Shown: in pieces, positions 36,353-44,396 of the stretch
Position numbering within the stretch: the stretch's first letter is position 1
Layout: every line of letters starts with the position of its first letter
Source of the DNA: Cyclobacteriaceae bacterium
GTDB lineage: Bacteria > Bacteroidota > Bacteroidia > Cytophagales > Cyclobacteriaceae
Direction: 5' to 3'
Length of the DNA: 50,557 bases
Assembly: GCA_016787725.1 (NCBI GenBank)
Contig: JAEUTZ010000020.1
Coordinates: 1 to 50,557, forward strand
Position numbers and translations under genes: made by a program
The notes under the pieces: generated by a model
Databases searched by the model: none
The model's input: only the letters and a program-made list of their open reading frames with translations
Told to the model about the DNA's origin: nothing

Positions 36353-36775
36353 ATGCCAAAAATTACGACCGAATCGACCAGCGATGTGCATGTAGAAGCC
36401 GCCCGTGTGCAGCAGCAAATCAAGGACTACCTGGGTTTGCGCACGAGTGATCTCATCTTTGAATATAGTTTGCACGATGGCAAGACTAAACTGGACCTGA
36501 TAACCATCAACCCACGTCATAATCAATCTTTCCTGTTCCACTCCGAAACCGGTGCCGATAAGGTGGATGCCTTGAAAAAGATGTGGAATTATGTACAGAA
36601 CTATAAAGAGAAAGAGAACTCCTATACCATACAATGGGTAACCAAAAATGACGCTGAGTTGCATACCTCTTATTTTCGTGCCAGCAACATTTTGGACGCC
36701 CTTGAAAAATTATATTATGGTCGCGACCGGAACACAATTACCGTATTTAGTGTTGTATTGAATCCGATATCATAA
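36353..36775 (+). CDS. Conserved protein of unknown function upstream of the Fe-S carrier
   Basis: A 140-residue soluble protein without signal peptide. It has an alternating alpha/beta pattern (VQQQIKDYLGLRTSDLIFEYSLHDGKTKL, SYTIQWVTKNDAEL, NTITVFSVVLNPIS). There are no cysteines, so it is not itself a cluster carrier. It is 6 nt upstream of the IscA-type gene on the same strand, so co-expression is nearly certain. I do not recognise the family; a role linked to Fe-S metabolism is only suggested by position. Confidence 0.72.
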   Translation: MPKITTESTSDVHVEAARVQQQIKDYLGLRTSDLIFEYSLHDGKTKLDLITINPRHNQSFLFHSETGADKVDALKKMWNYVQNYKEKENSYTIQWVTKNDAELHTSYFRASNILDALEKLYYGRDRNTITVFSVVLNPIS

Positions 36776-36781
36776 CTGACA

Positions 36782-37108
36782 ATGATTACCGTAACTGACA
36801 AAGCAAAAGATAGAATCATAAACCTCCGAAAAGAAGAAGGTAAATCCGAAGGTCATAACATCCGGGTCTCCGTAAAAGGCGGAGGATGTTCCGGTTTGAT
36901 GTATGACCTGGGCTTTGACGATCAGATTAATCCTGTGGACCAGGTGTTTGAAGACAAAGGCATTAAAATTCTGGTGGACAAAAAAAGTCTTTTGTACCTG
37001 TTGGGCACTACCCTTGATTTTTCAGATGGATTAAATGGCAAGGGCTTTCAGTTCATCAACCCCAACGCATCGCGCACATGTGGGTGTGGTGAGAGCTTCT
37101 CCGTTTAA
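36782..37108 (+). CDS. A-type iron-sulfur cluster carrier (IscA/ErpA/SufA family)
   Basis: Carries and delivers Fe-S clusters to apo-proteins in the cytosol; 108 residues. The three conserved cysteines are present: Cys36 in GGGCSGL, and Cys100 and Cys102 in the C-terminal TCGCG. The start is ATG at 36782, 6 nt after the preceding gene. No isc or suf operon is adjacent, which leans toward an ErpA-like stand-alone carrier, although subtypes cannot be separated by sequence inspection. Confidence 0.93.
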   Translation: MITVTDKAKDRIINLRKEEGKSEGHNIRVSVKGGGCSGLMYDLGFDDQINPVDQVFEDKGIKILVDKKSLLYLLGTTLDFSDGLNGKGFQFINPNASRTCGCGESFSV

Positions 37109-37122
37109 CCAGCCCTACTTTC

Positions 37123-37542
37123 TTATATGGTTGCAATGCACTTGAGCTCAATGGCAATTGGCGTTGGCAGGGCATTCACTTCCACCGTTGTGCGGCACGG
37201 TTGCGTTGCTTTATCGGGAAAATACGTTGCATAGATATTATTGAATACCGGAAAATCATCCTTCATGTTGGTAAGGTATACCGTAATGTCAACCAGATTT
37301 TCCCACTTCGAACCAGAAGCCTCTAATACAAACTTCACATTTTGAAAAACGGAATGACATTGCGCTTCGATGTCATAAGAAATTATGTTCCGATGTTCAT
37401 CCATTGTAACTCCCGGAATTTCTTTAGATCCCCGTTTTCGAGGTCCAACTCCTGATAGGAATAACAAGCTACCCACTTTTCGCGCATGCGGATAAGGGCC
37501 CACAGGCTCCGGAGCTTTATCAGAGGAAATTATTTCTGCCAT
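37123..37542 (-). CDS. RidA family (YjgF/YER057c/UK114) protein
   Basis: RidA enzymes hydrolyse reactive enamine/imine intermediates from PLP enzymes; 139 residues form a trimer. The CRTTVEVNALP segment contains the conserved Arg and the family signature, and FLSGVGP is typical of the N-terminal half. It starts 3 nt after the DUF4198-like gene, making it the last gene of a minus-strand run that also includes aminopeptidase P. Subfamily and substrate cannot be assigned. Confidence 0.88.
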   Translation of the reverse strand: MAEIISSDKAPEPVGPYPHARKVGSLLFLSGVGPRKRGSKEIPGVTMDEHRNIISYDIEAQCHSVFQNVKFVLEASGSKWENLVDITVYLTNMKDDFPVFNNIYATYFPDKATQPCRTTVEVNALPTPIAIELKCIATI

Positions 37543-37545
37543 GGA

Positions 37546-38337
37546 TTAAATTCCAAATACCAAACTTGCCCATAAACTATGATATTCCGCACCTTCCTTT
37601 TCGGAATGGATCATTTTTACGCTGCTCACCATCCACGGCCCAACAGCACTGATAGGGAAACGGATTGTTCCGTCATTCTCCGTATAAATATTCTGGAGAA
37701 AAGTAGTTGTATGGGTGCGATTCCAAACTTTCACGAGAGCATGCGGTGCCGGTTTTCCTTCAAATAATACCCGGCATTGCAGGTAATCACCAACGTTCAA
37801 AGTGTAAGGATTCTGATCCGGTACAATTTCATACCTAAGACCTACTCTTTTCTTAAAGGTATCATCCGTCCGGTCTCCACTTTGCACCAGCAGTTTCGCG
37901 AACCGGGTATAGTATTCCGAAGATTTTGCATTCAATGTCCCGAACTTTTTCCGCTCGTCTAATATGTACTCGAGCCCATCTTCTTCCAGATACGCATTGA
38001 ATTTGTCGCCCTCCAGCTCAATGTAGGCATCATTGCTTTTAAGTGCGAACAAGTACGTACCTCCTAAATCAGTCTTATAAACAATGTTGGAACCTGCAGT
38101 GGGCTTAACCGATTTTGTCAGGTCCCGCACGCCATTCAATCGATGCAATTCAAGCTTTTCAACTTTGTGTCGGCTCAAGTCCCAGAACTCCCCTTCAAAG
38201 CCCTCACCCACCATCAGATCAATTTTGATTTCTTCCCCGGTACGATAACGGAATTTTTTTGGTTGCAGCCAGAATTCGTGGGCATTAACCAGATAGGCTA
38301 CAACTAATATGACTCCCGTTGCTACGGCCTTTTTCAT
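37546..38337 (-). CDS. Exported DUF4198-like protein
   Basis: A 263-residue secreted protein. A signal peptide ends near residue 19 (LVNAHEF), followed immediately by the HEFWLQPKKFRY segment, typical of the DUF4198 family of periplasmic proteins often linked to metal uptake. The remainder is beta-rich, with an Ig-like fold around GKPAPHALVKVWNR. The first residue after cleavage may be the His of HEFWL, a common metal-binding arrangement. It is sandwiched between aminopeptidase P (10 nt upstream) and RidA. Function is unknown. Confidence 0.78.
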   Translation of the reverse strand: MKKAVATGVILVVAYLVNAHEFWLQPKKFRYRTGEEIKIDLMVGEGFEGEFWDLSRHKVEKLELHRLNGVRDLTKSVKPTAGSNIVYKTDLGGTYLFALKSNDAYIELEGDKFNAYLEEDGLEYILDERKKFGTLNAKSSEYYTRFAKLLVQSGDRTDDTFKKRVGLRYEIVPDQNPYTLNVGDYLQCRVLFEGKPAPHALVKVWNRTHTTTFLQNIYTENDGTIRFPISAVGPWMVSSVKMIHSEKEGAEYHSLWASLVFGI

Positions 38338-38347
38338 TCAATTCCCG

Positions 38348-39652
38348 TTAGGATCGTTTCTGATTCATGATCTCCTCTATCTCCTCCGCCTCAATGGGGA
38401 TATTGCTCATCAAGTCATGATTCTTGTTCTTGCCGATCACCACATTATTTTCCAACCGGATGCCAAACTTTTCCTCTTTGATGTAGATACCCGGCTCAAT
38501 CGTCCAAACAGAACCTACTTGTACCTGATCGTGCATGTTGCCCACATCATGTACATCCAATCCCAACATATGTGAAGTGCCATGATAGAAGTACTTCCGG
38601 AAGGCCGGATTCTCAGGGCTTTGCTTCTTAATGTCTGTCTTATCAATCAGTTTGAGTTTTAACAACTCTGCCTCCATTAACTTTTCAATTTCCTTCTGAT
38701 AGTCAAAGTAAACCACGTTAGGCCGTAACAATTTCATGGCCTGCCGGTGAATACGCAAAACCGCATTGTATACCTCCTTCTGGCGTCTGGTGAATTTACC
38801 ACTGACGGGAATGGTACGGGTTAGATCACTGTTATAGTTGGCGTATTCCGCGGCTACATCCAGTAAAAGTAGATCTCCGGCATGACATTGCTGGCTATTC
38901 TCAACATAATGAAGGATGACGTTGTTTGATCCGGATGCAATAATAGGTGTGTACGCAAAGCCTTTCGAACCAAGCCGCTTGAATTCATGAATAAACTCCG
39001 CTTCAATTTCATACTCCATGACGCCCGGGCGAACATAATTCAGGACTCTCCGAAAACCGCATTCGGTGATATCGCAGGCTCGTTGCATTAGTTCGATTTC
39101 GCGAGGTTGCTTCACCCTGCGCAATTCACTCATGATGGGAGCAATTCTGCGATACCGATGCAAAGGATAGGTTCGCTGGCACCAATCAATAAACCGGGCA
39201 TCCCGGCTTTGCACCACTACTTCCGAGCGGTAGTGTTCGTTGGTATTTAAATACACATTGTCAACCCCGCCCATGGTCACCATGTGATGAAAGAGCTTTT
39301 CAAACCCCGAAACCCAGACTACCGTTTCGATTCCCGAAATCGCTGTAGCTTCTTTTTTTGTGAGCTTGTGGCCTTCCCACTTCTCCATTAACTCATTGGG
39401 CTCACGCAGAAAAAGTACTTCGCGGTATTTTTTATCCGGAAAATCCGGGCAGATAACAACCATGCTTTCTTCTTGATGTATACCGCTTACATAATAGAGA
39501 TCGCTGTTTTGAATGTATCCCAATGTACCATCGGCATTACTTGGCATTATGTCGTTGGAGTTAAAGACTACCAGAGAACCCGGCTTTAATTTCTTGATGA
39601 GTCGCCTGCGGTTGGAGATGAAGAGTTCCTTGCCAATGGGTTCGTGTCGCAT
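38348..39652 (-). CDS. pepP: Xaa-Pro aminopeptidase (aminopeptidase P)
   Basis: An M24B metallopeptidase that removes the N-terminal residue before proline; 434 residues from the ATG at 39652. The N-terminal creatinase-like domain (LYYVSGIHQEES) is followed by the pita-bread domain. Its five metal ligands are visible: the two Asp in LLLDVAAEYANYNSDLTR, His in YHGTSHMLGLDVHD, Glu in IEPGIYI and Glu in IRLENNVV. A longer reading to 39769 would run into the divergent fucosidase gene and adds no homologous sequence. It heads the run with the DUF4198-like gene and ridA. Confidence 0.93.
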   Translation of the reverse strand: MRHEPIGKELFISNRRRLIKKLKPGSLVVFNSNDIMPSNADGTLGYIQNSDLYYVSGIHQEESMVVICPDFPDKKYREVLFLREPNELMEKWEGHKLTKKEATAISGIETVVWVSGFEKLFHHMVTMGGVDNVYLNTNEHYRSEVVVQSRDARFIDWCQRTYPLHRYRRIAPIMSELRRVKQPREIELMQRACDITECGFRRVLNYVRPGVMEYEIEAEFIHEFKRLGSKGFAYTPIIASGSNNVILHYVENSQQCHAGDLLLLDVAAEYANYNSDLTRTIPVSGKFTRRQKEVYNAVLRIHRQAMKLLRPNVVYFDYQKEIEKLMEAELLKLKLIDKTDIKKQSPENPAFRKYFYHGTSHMLGLDVHDVGNMHDQVQVGSVWTIEPGIYIKEEKFGIRLENNVVIGKNKNHDLMSNIPIEAEEIEEIMNQKRS

Positions 39653-39725
39653 GGGTATTCCAGAATTTTCTTGATTAATCCGTTTACTTCTGATAGATTT
39701 TGGAAAGTTATAAATACCCCAGCAC

Positions 39726-41030
39726 ATGAAAAAACAATCCGCCTTAATTGTCCTGTTGCTCCTTTCCACGTGTATCCTGGCGCAGGAAAAGAAGTATACA
39801 CCTACCCCTGAAAATATGAAAAACCGGGAGTGGTTTCAGGATGCCAAATTCGGACTGTTTATTCACTGGGGCGTATACAGTGTGCTGGGCGATGGCGAGT
39901 GGGTAATGAACAATCAACAGATCCCTATTAAAACGTATGAAAAGATCCCGGCCTTCTTTAATCCCACCCAATTCAATCCTGCTGAATGGGTGCAGATGGT
40001 AAAAGATGCGGGCATGCAATACATCACCATCACCAGCAAACACCACGATGGCTTTGCCATGTACGATTCCAAAGTGTCGGATTATACTATTGTAAAGCGA
40101 ACCCCGTACGGTAAAGATGTTTTGAAAATGCTGGCCGATGAATGCCGCAAGCAGGGCATCAAACTTTTCTTCTATCATTCGCAATTAGACTGGCATCATC
40201 CTGATTATTTTCCGCGGGGTAACACGGGTGGAAGTTATACAGGTCGCGAAAACAAAGGCGACATGAATAAATACCTGGATTACATGGATGCCCAACTGAC
40301 CGAACTGTTAACCAATTATGGCGAGGTGGCCGGAATCTGGTTTGACGGCATGTGGGATAAAAAAGATGCGGAATGGCGACTTGAAAAAACCTACTCACTG
40401 ATCCACCAACTTCAACCCGCCACCCTGGTGGGCAGCAATCACCACGTAACTCCCTACGAGGGTGAAGATTTTCAGATGTTTGAAAAGGATTTACCGGGCC
40501 ACAACACCACAGGCTTCGCACCCGAACAAAAAATTGGTGACCTGCCCAAAGAAACCTGCGAAACCATTAACAATTCGTGGGGCTTCAACCTGCGTGATGA
40601 TCGGAATAAAAGCCGGAAGGACCTGATTCAGTATCTGGTGAAAGCTGCCGGCTATGGTGCCAACTTCTTATTGAACGTGGGGCCCATGCCCAACGGAAAG
40701 ATTCAACAAGAACATGTTGACCTTTTGAAACAAATGGGAGAATGGACCCGCCAGTATGGGGAAACCATTTATGGTACGAGGGGTGGACCCTTAAGCGCGC
40801 GCGAATGGGGTGTAATGACTCAAAAAGGAAACAAAGTTTATGTTCACATTCTTAACTGGCATGACGAAACGCTCACGCTCCCAAAACTTGGTAAAAAGGT
40901 AATCAGTGCAAAAGTGTTTATTGATAAAACGCCTGTCAAATTTCTGGAGAATGACTTCGGCTTGAGCCTCAAAATACCGAAGGAGAAAATGAATGATGTT
41001 GATACGGTAATAGAACTTGAAGTGAAATAA
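39726..41030 (+). CDS. GH29 alpha-L-fucosidase
   Basis: An exported glycoside hydrolase of 434 residues that releases alpha-linked L-fucose. A signal peptide ends near residue 20 (CILAQ). The (beta/alpha)8 domain has the GLFIHWGVYS and SKHHDGFAMYDS active-site segments and the nucleophile Asp207 in GIWFDGMWD. A C-terminal beta-sandwich is short. The enzyme looks complete. It is divergent from aminopeptidase P, with no SusCD or sugar transporter nearby, so it is not part of an obvious polysaccharide locus. Confidence 0.94.
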   Translation: MKKQSALIVLLLLSTCILAQEKKYTPTPENMKNREWFQDAKFGLFIHWGVYSVLGDGEWVMNNQQIPIKTYEKIPAFFNPTQFNPAEWVQMVKDAGMQYITITSKHHDGFAMYDSKVSDYTIVKRTPYGKDVLKMLADECRKQGIKLFFYHSQLDWHHPDYFPRGNTGGSYTGRENKGDMNKYLDYMDAQLTELLTNYGEVAGIWFDGMWDKKDAEWRLEKTYSLIHQLQPATLVGSNHHVTPYEGEDFQMFEKDLPGHNTTGFAPEQKIGDLPKETCETINNSWGFNLRDDRNKSRKDLIQYLVKAAGYGANFLLNVGPMPNGKIQQEHVDLLKQMGEWTRQYGETIYGTRGGPLSAREWGVMTQKGNKVYVHILNWHDETLTLPKLGKKVISAKVFIDKTPVKFLENDFGLSLKIPKEKMNDVDTVIELEVK

Positions 41031-41037
41031 AATGAAA

Positions 41038-41091
41038 ATGGACAGTTGACAATGGATAATGAAGGGCCAGCCCTCATTTTCAACTGTCCAT
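41038..41091. repeat. Long-armed inverted repeat between convergent genes
   Basis: The 17-nt arms at 41038-41054 and 41075-41091 (core ATGGACAGTTGA and its complement) pair with one mismatch. A secondary AATGA/AGGG stem lies at the centre. It sits 8 nt after the fucosidase stop and just beyond the DUF4199 stop. It may act as a bidirectional terminator or be a dispersed intergenic repeat. Confidence 0.6.
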
Positions 41092-41097
41092 TATCAA

Positions 41098-41568
41098 TTA
41101 GTTACTTTCTCCTTGCGGATCATTCACATCATCGGTGTCCACGTAGTTGATGATGATAAACGTGAACAGGAGTCCGGAGAACAGACCTTCCAAAGCCACC
41201 ATAAAGGCTGTGATATAGGGATTCAAATACCGGCCCATGGGTTCATTCTCAATAATTCCCTGCATAAAAGCCGAATCCACACTCATGTAAACAAATAAAA
41301 AGATTGCAAAAACAGCGGAGGCAACCGCTCCGGTAGCTACTCCGGTAATCAATGCCCGGAAATAATTCATGTGTTCCTCATGTGTTTGTTTGAATTTCTT
41401 CAGGGCATAGTAAATACCCCCCACCTGAATGAATACGTTTAAAAAACGGAGCTCGTAAATGTGTGCCAGACCTACAACTTTCATGATCAGGAAAAAGGCA
41501 ATGAGACCGCCCGCGATTTTCAGACCATAACTTTCCGGAATGCGATTGGGATTGGTGAACAAACTCAT
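41098..41568 (-). CDS. DUF4199-like integral membrane protein
   Basis: A 156-residue protein with four predicted membrane helices (about residues 14-33, 36-53, 70-95 and 118-145) and short loops. The pattern GLKIAGGLIAFFLIMKVVGL, an acidic second loop (FKQTHEEHMNYFRALITGVATG) and the final helix fit the DUF4199 family of small Bacteroidota membrane proteins. The start is ATG. It is divergent from the SRPBCC-domain gene. Function is unknown. Confidence 0.78.
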   Translation of the reverse strand: MSLFTNPNRIPESYGLKIAGGLIAFFLIMKVVGLAHIYELRFLNVFIQVGGIYYALKKFKQTHEEHMNYFRALITGVATGAVASAVFAIFLFVYMSVDSAFMQGIIENEPMGRYLNPYITAFMVALEGLFSGLLFTFIIINYVDTDDVNDPQGESN

Positions 41569-41702
41569 GGGATTACAGGGTTAGTATGTTGGCTAATTTT
41601 TGAATTTTTTCACACAATTACAATCTTTTAGATGCCTTAATATTTTGATACCTTCATTGCCCGAAATGAAAATGGCTTACGTTTAACCCAAAAAACACCA
41701 AC

Positions 41703-42704
41703 ATGATCAAGAAAATACTCTTCATCCTGGCAGGACTCATTGTCTTGCTTACGCTGATTGGCTTTGTACTTCCTGCCAAGCTGGAAGTTTCTAAACGTGT
41801 TACCATCCAGGCATCCCCCTCCGCAGTCTTCGAGGAAATTAATGATTTGAAACGGTGGGAAACGTGGCAATACTGGAATACGCTGGACCCAACAGACATG
41901 AAAATTGTTTATGGAGAGAAGACCGTGGGAACCGGTGCCACGTACAGTTGGGACAGCCCGGTGCTCGACCAAGGGACCATCACACTGACCGAAAGCATTC
42001 CTGACAAATCGGTTGCCATTTCCATGGATTTTGGAGGCAATCCCGCCAGTGGATTATACTCGCTTGAGGCAGAAGGTGACAATACCAAGCTCAATTTCAA
42101 TTTTACGGCCGACCAGGGCATGAATCCGTTCGGACGATGGATCAACTTGTTTATGAAAGGAGAAATCGAAAAATCATTTGATTATGCCGGAGAAAAAATA
42201 AAGAGCATTGCCGAAGCAAAACCCAAATTCACATTTGAAATTTCCGAAACGGAAGTTCCCGCTACGAGTTATGTAGGACTTACCCATACCATGAGCCCCC
42301 AGGACCCCGTAGCCATCAGCACTCAAATGGCAAAAATGTATACCGAGCTGGACAATATGCTAAAGAAAGCGAAGGTACCCATGACCGGCTATCCCTTTGC
42401 CCTTTATCCTAAATTCTCCGAAGAATCGATGGAAATGATTTGCGCTATGCCGGTTGCTGCTAATGCCAAATTGCCTGGTAAATACAAGGTTGCCCAAGCA
42501 GAAGGTGGTTCGGTGGTGAAGGGTATTTATAAAGGTAACTACAATAGCCTGCAGGCCATCCACACGGAAATTCAACAGTACATTCAGTACAAAAAGTTGG
42601 CGGAACGCGGAGCACCTTGGGAGGTGTATGTAACGGATCCGATGCTGGAGAAGGATACTGCGAAATGGATAACCGAAGTGTACTATCCGGTTACAAAGAA
42701 TTAA
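41703..42704 (+). CDS. Membrane-anchored SRPBCC and GyrI-like domain protein
   Basis: A 333-residue protein. Residues about 4-24 form a signal or anchor helix. An SRPBCC/polyketide cyclase-like ligand-binding domain spans about 30-175 (KRVTIQASPSAVFEEINDLKRWETW). The C-terminal part (about 180-333) resembles the GyrI-like/effector-binding domain of SOUL/AraC-type regulators (ETEVPATSYVGLTHTM). There is no DNA-binding domain. It starts at ATG and is followed at once by a GTG-started small gene. It may sense or bind a small molecule at the membrane; the ligand is unknown. Confidence 0.8.
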   Translation: MIKKILFILAGLIVLLTLIGFVLPAKLEVSKRVTIQASPSAVFEEINDLKRWETWQYWNTLDPTDMKIVYGEKTVGTGATYSWDSPVLDQGTITLTESIPDKSVAISMDFGGNPASGLYSLEAEGDNTKLNFNFTADQGMNPFGRWINLFMKGEIEKSFDYAGEKIKSIAEAKPKFTFEISETEVPATSYVGLTHTMSPQDPVAISTQMAKMYTELDNMLKKAKVPMTGYPFALYPKFSEESMEMICAMPVAANAKLPGKYKVAQAEGGSVVKGIYKGNYNSLQAIHTEIQQYIQYKKLAERGAPWEVYVTDPMLEKDTAKWITEVYYPVTKN

Positions 42705-42992
42705 GTGACCCTGCACGATTTCAAAGAAAGTCTGAAAGAACAGCAACCACCCCCGGTTGCTGTTCTTTTACAAGCGCTTTGGTATGAAGCCAAGGGTGAT
42801 TGGGAGAAAGCCCATAACCTTGCCCAGGATGTACCCACATCCGATGGTGCGTTGATTCATGCCTATCTGCATCGGGTGGAAGGTGATTTGAGTAACGCAC
42901 GCTATTGGTATCATCGTGCACAACGGAACATTCCGAACCAAAGCTTAACAGAAGAATGGGATTTGCTTGTTACTGAATTATTATCCCGTTAA
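42705..42992 (+). CDS. Small conserved TPR-like protein of unknown function
   Basis: A 95-residue soluble protein that begins with GTG directly after the preceding stop codon. ALWYEAKGDWEKAHNLAQD, IHAYLHRVEGDLSNARYWYHRA and EEWDLLVTELL form helical pairs like a short TPR/SEL-like hairpin. I know similar sequences from proteobacteria, which supports the reading frame and the N-terminal MTLHDFKESL. Codons 11-22 contain a perfect 14-bp inverted repeat (42735-42768). Function is unknown. Confidence 0.72.
   Translation: MTLHDFKESLKEQQPPPVAVLLQALWYEAKGDWEKAHNLAQDVPTSDGALIHAYLHRVEGDLSNARYWYHRAQRNIPNQSLTEEWDLLVTELLSR
42735..42769 (+). other. Perfect 14-bp hairpin inside the 5' coding region of the 42705 gene
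   Basis: The arm AAAGAACAGCAACC (42735-42748), a 6-nt loop (ACCCCC) and its exact complement (42755-42768) end in TTTT. This has the form of an intrinsic terminator, but it lies within codons 11-22 of the small gene. It may attenuate that gene or terminate most transcripts from the SRPBCC gene. Confidence 0.7.
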
Positions 42993-43013
42993 ATGCATGC
43001 CCTCACCGGTGGC

Positions 43014-43988
43014 CTAATTTTCTGAGCCTTCGTGTTCTCTGGCCTTAACCGTATGCTCTTTCCATTGTTGCAATTCCTGCTTTCGCTTTTCCAATTCTTC
43101 GGCAGTTGGCTTGTAGCCAATCAACCGATTCAAGTCGGGTTGGCCGGCATCCACCCAGGCGGTATACCAAAAATCTCCGGTGCGTTTCACACTGTTGCGA
43201 AAGAATCGCTCCACCATTCCATTGAGCGCGTGGTGATACTTTTTAGAATATTCCTGTGAGTAAACCCGGATAGTCTGCTTTCCCTTCGATTCAAAACTGA
43301 ATTTACTGGGTGTACTTCGGGAAAGTTGTAACTCAACATTCAATACCGAATCTACCGCTTGATTGGATTGCTGCACCATGGCCCAGGCTGCCAATTGGAT
43401 GTTGGGCACATAAGAGGCCGTCCCGACATAAAAATCATACTGTTCGAAAAACAATTCCGGCAGCCGCGATTCCCAAAAACCATGAATGCCCACCTGGTTG
43501 GTTAGCTGACCATCATAATTTCGGGTGGTGTGAAGCGGCACATGGGCATCGGCAATGTAGTGACTCAGGTCGGAGGATAATCGAAGAATTTTTTCAGGAT
43601 CCTGGAGCAGGAATGCCTCTTTTAACTGAATGTAAACCCGATGAATGTGCCAGGGTAAAATTCCCCGGGCTTCCAGCGTATCCTTACCATACCGTTCAAC
43701 TGCCTGGTTCCAGTACCGGGGCAATGTGTAGGCGGCACTGTCTCCATAATCATCTAAATCTATATAGTGACGGGGTGCTTCTTCAGGAATGGCGTACCGC
43801 CTGCGGTCGGGGTTGACCGAGGCCTCTGTTAAATAATCGATGTTCTTTTTATAAAATCCGGCCAGGGACGGAGGAAGGGTGAAAACCGCTAACCGGCTGA
43901 TCTTTTTATGCGCGAAAAAGCCCCAATTAAACGACATCCCAGTCAGACAAAAGAGCCCAATACTGATCAAAAACACCTTTTTCGGCAT
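43014..43988 (-). CDS. Exported zinc-dependent phospholipase C / S1-P1 nuclease-like protein
   Basis: A 324-residue protein with an N-terminal hydrophobic signal segment (residues about 4-19). The mature start FNWGFFAHKKIS (Trp22, His27) resembles the conserved N-terminal Trp and His zinc ligands of the S1/P1 nuclease and zinc phospholipase C fold. The segment LSHYIADAHVPLHTTRNYDGQ (shown in part) carries further His/Asp ligands, and HGFWESRLPE completes the pattern. A charged tail follows residue 290. The ATG at 43988 is used because a longer reading would reach the rpsT promoter. Substrate unknown: nucleic acid or lipid. Confidence 0.83.
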   Translation of the reverse strand: MPKKVFLISIGLFCLTGMSFNWGFFAHKKISRLAVFTLPPSLAGFYKKNIDYLTEASVNPDRRRYAIPEEAPRHYIDLDDYGDSAAYTLPRYWNQAVERYGKDTLEARGILPWHIHRVYIQLKEAFLLQDPEKILRLSSDLSHYIADAHVPLHTTRNYDGQLTNQVGIHGFWESRLPELFFEQYDFYVGTASYVPNIQLAAWAMVQQSNQAVDSVLNVELQLSRSTPSKFSFESKGKQTIRVYSQEYSKKYHHALNGMVERFFRNSVKRTGDFWYTAWVDAGQPDLNRLIGYKPTAEELEKRKQELQQWKEHTVKAREHEGSEN

Positions 43989-44026
43989 ACCGATAAAGAT
44001 ATTCAAAGTCATTGGGGTAGCCACGT

Positions 44027-44056
44027 TTGCATTTCCAATTATTGCGCTTATTTTTG
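44027..44056 (+). promoter_or_regulatory. Promoter of rpsT with both Bacteroidota elements
   Basis: TTG at 44027-44029, a 19-nt spacer and TATTTTTG at 44049-44056 match the Bacteroidota -33/-7 consensus in sequence and spacing. The rpsT ATG is 22 nt downstream. This is the best promoter in the window. Confidence 0.75.
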
Positions 44057-44078
44057 CAGTCCGTTTTGAAAAAAGCAT

Positions 44079-44333
44079 ATGGCAAATCATAAATCAGCAG
44101 AGAAGAGAATCCGGGCTAATGAGACCAAGCGTGTAAGAAACCGCTATCAGGCCAAGACGACCCGCACGCAAATCAAGAAATTAGCCACCACTACTAAGAA
44201 AGATGAAGCCGAGGCCTTATTGAAGGAGGTTTCTTCCATGATTGATAAGCTGGCCAAGAAGAATATCATTCATTGGAAAAAGGCAGCGAACCAGAAATCA
44301 AAGCTTACGAAGCGCGTTAACGCATTGTCATAA
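44079..44333 (+). CDS. rpsT: 30S ribosomal protein S20
   Basis: A primary 16S rRNA-binding protein of the small subunit; 84 residues, very basic and entirely helical. The N-terminal MANHKSAEKRIRANETK is characteristic. It starts at ATG 44079 behind a strong promoter and ends 20 nt before a canonical terminator, so it is a single-gene unit. It is divergent from the phospholipase C-like gene. Confidence 0.97.
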   Translation: MANHKSAEKRIRANETKRVRNRYQAKTTRTQIKKLATTTKKDEAEALLKEVSSMIDKLAKKNIIHWKKAANQKSKLTKRVNALS

Positions 44334-44353
44334 GCCCTAGCATTATATTTTTT

Positions 44354-44386
44354 CCCTCCCTGGCTTCGGTTGGGGAGGGTTTTTTT
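44354..44386 (+). terminator. Intrinsic terminator of rpsT
   Basis: CCCTCCC (44354-44360) pairs exactly with GGGAGGG (44373-44379) around a 12-nt loop containing CTTCGG and is followed by a run of seven T. It precedes the radC start by about 10 nt. Confidence 0.9.
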
Positions 44387-44396
44387 ATGCCGTTGA

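Noticed and set aside
38348-39769. Longer start for aminopeptidase P at 39769
   Set aside because: It would overlap the beginning of the divergent fucosidase gene and adds no residues similar to the family; the ATG at 39652 begins the usual domain.
41645-41972. A 111-codon minus-strand reading overlapping the start of the SRPBCC gene
   Set aside because: It overlaps the signal segment of a good gene on the other strand and has no homologous features.
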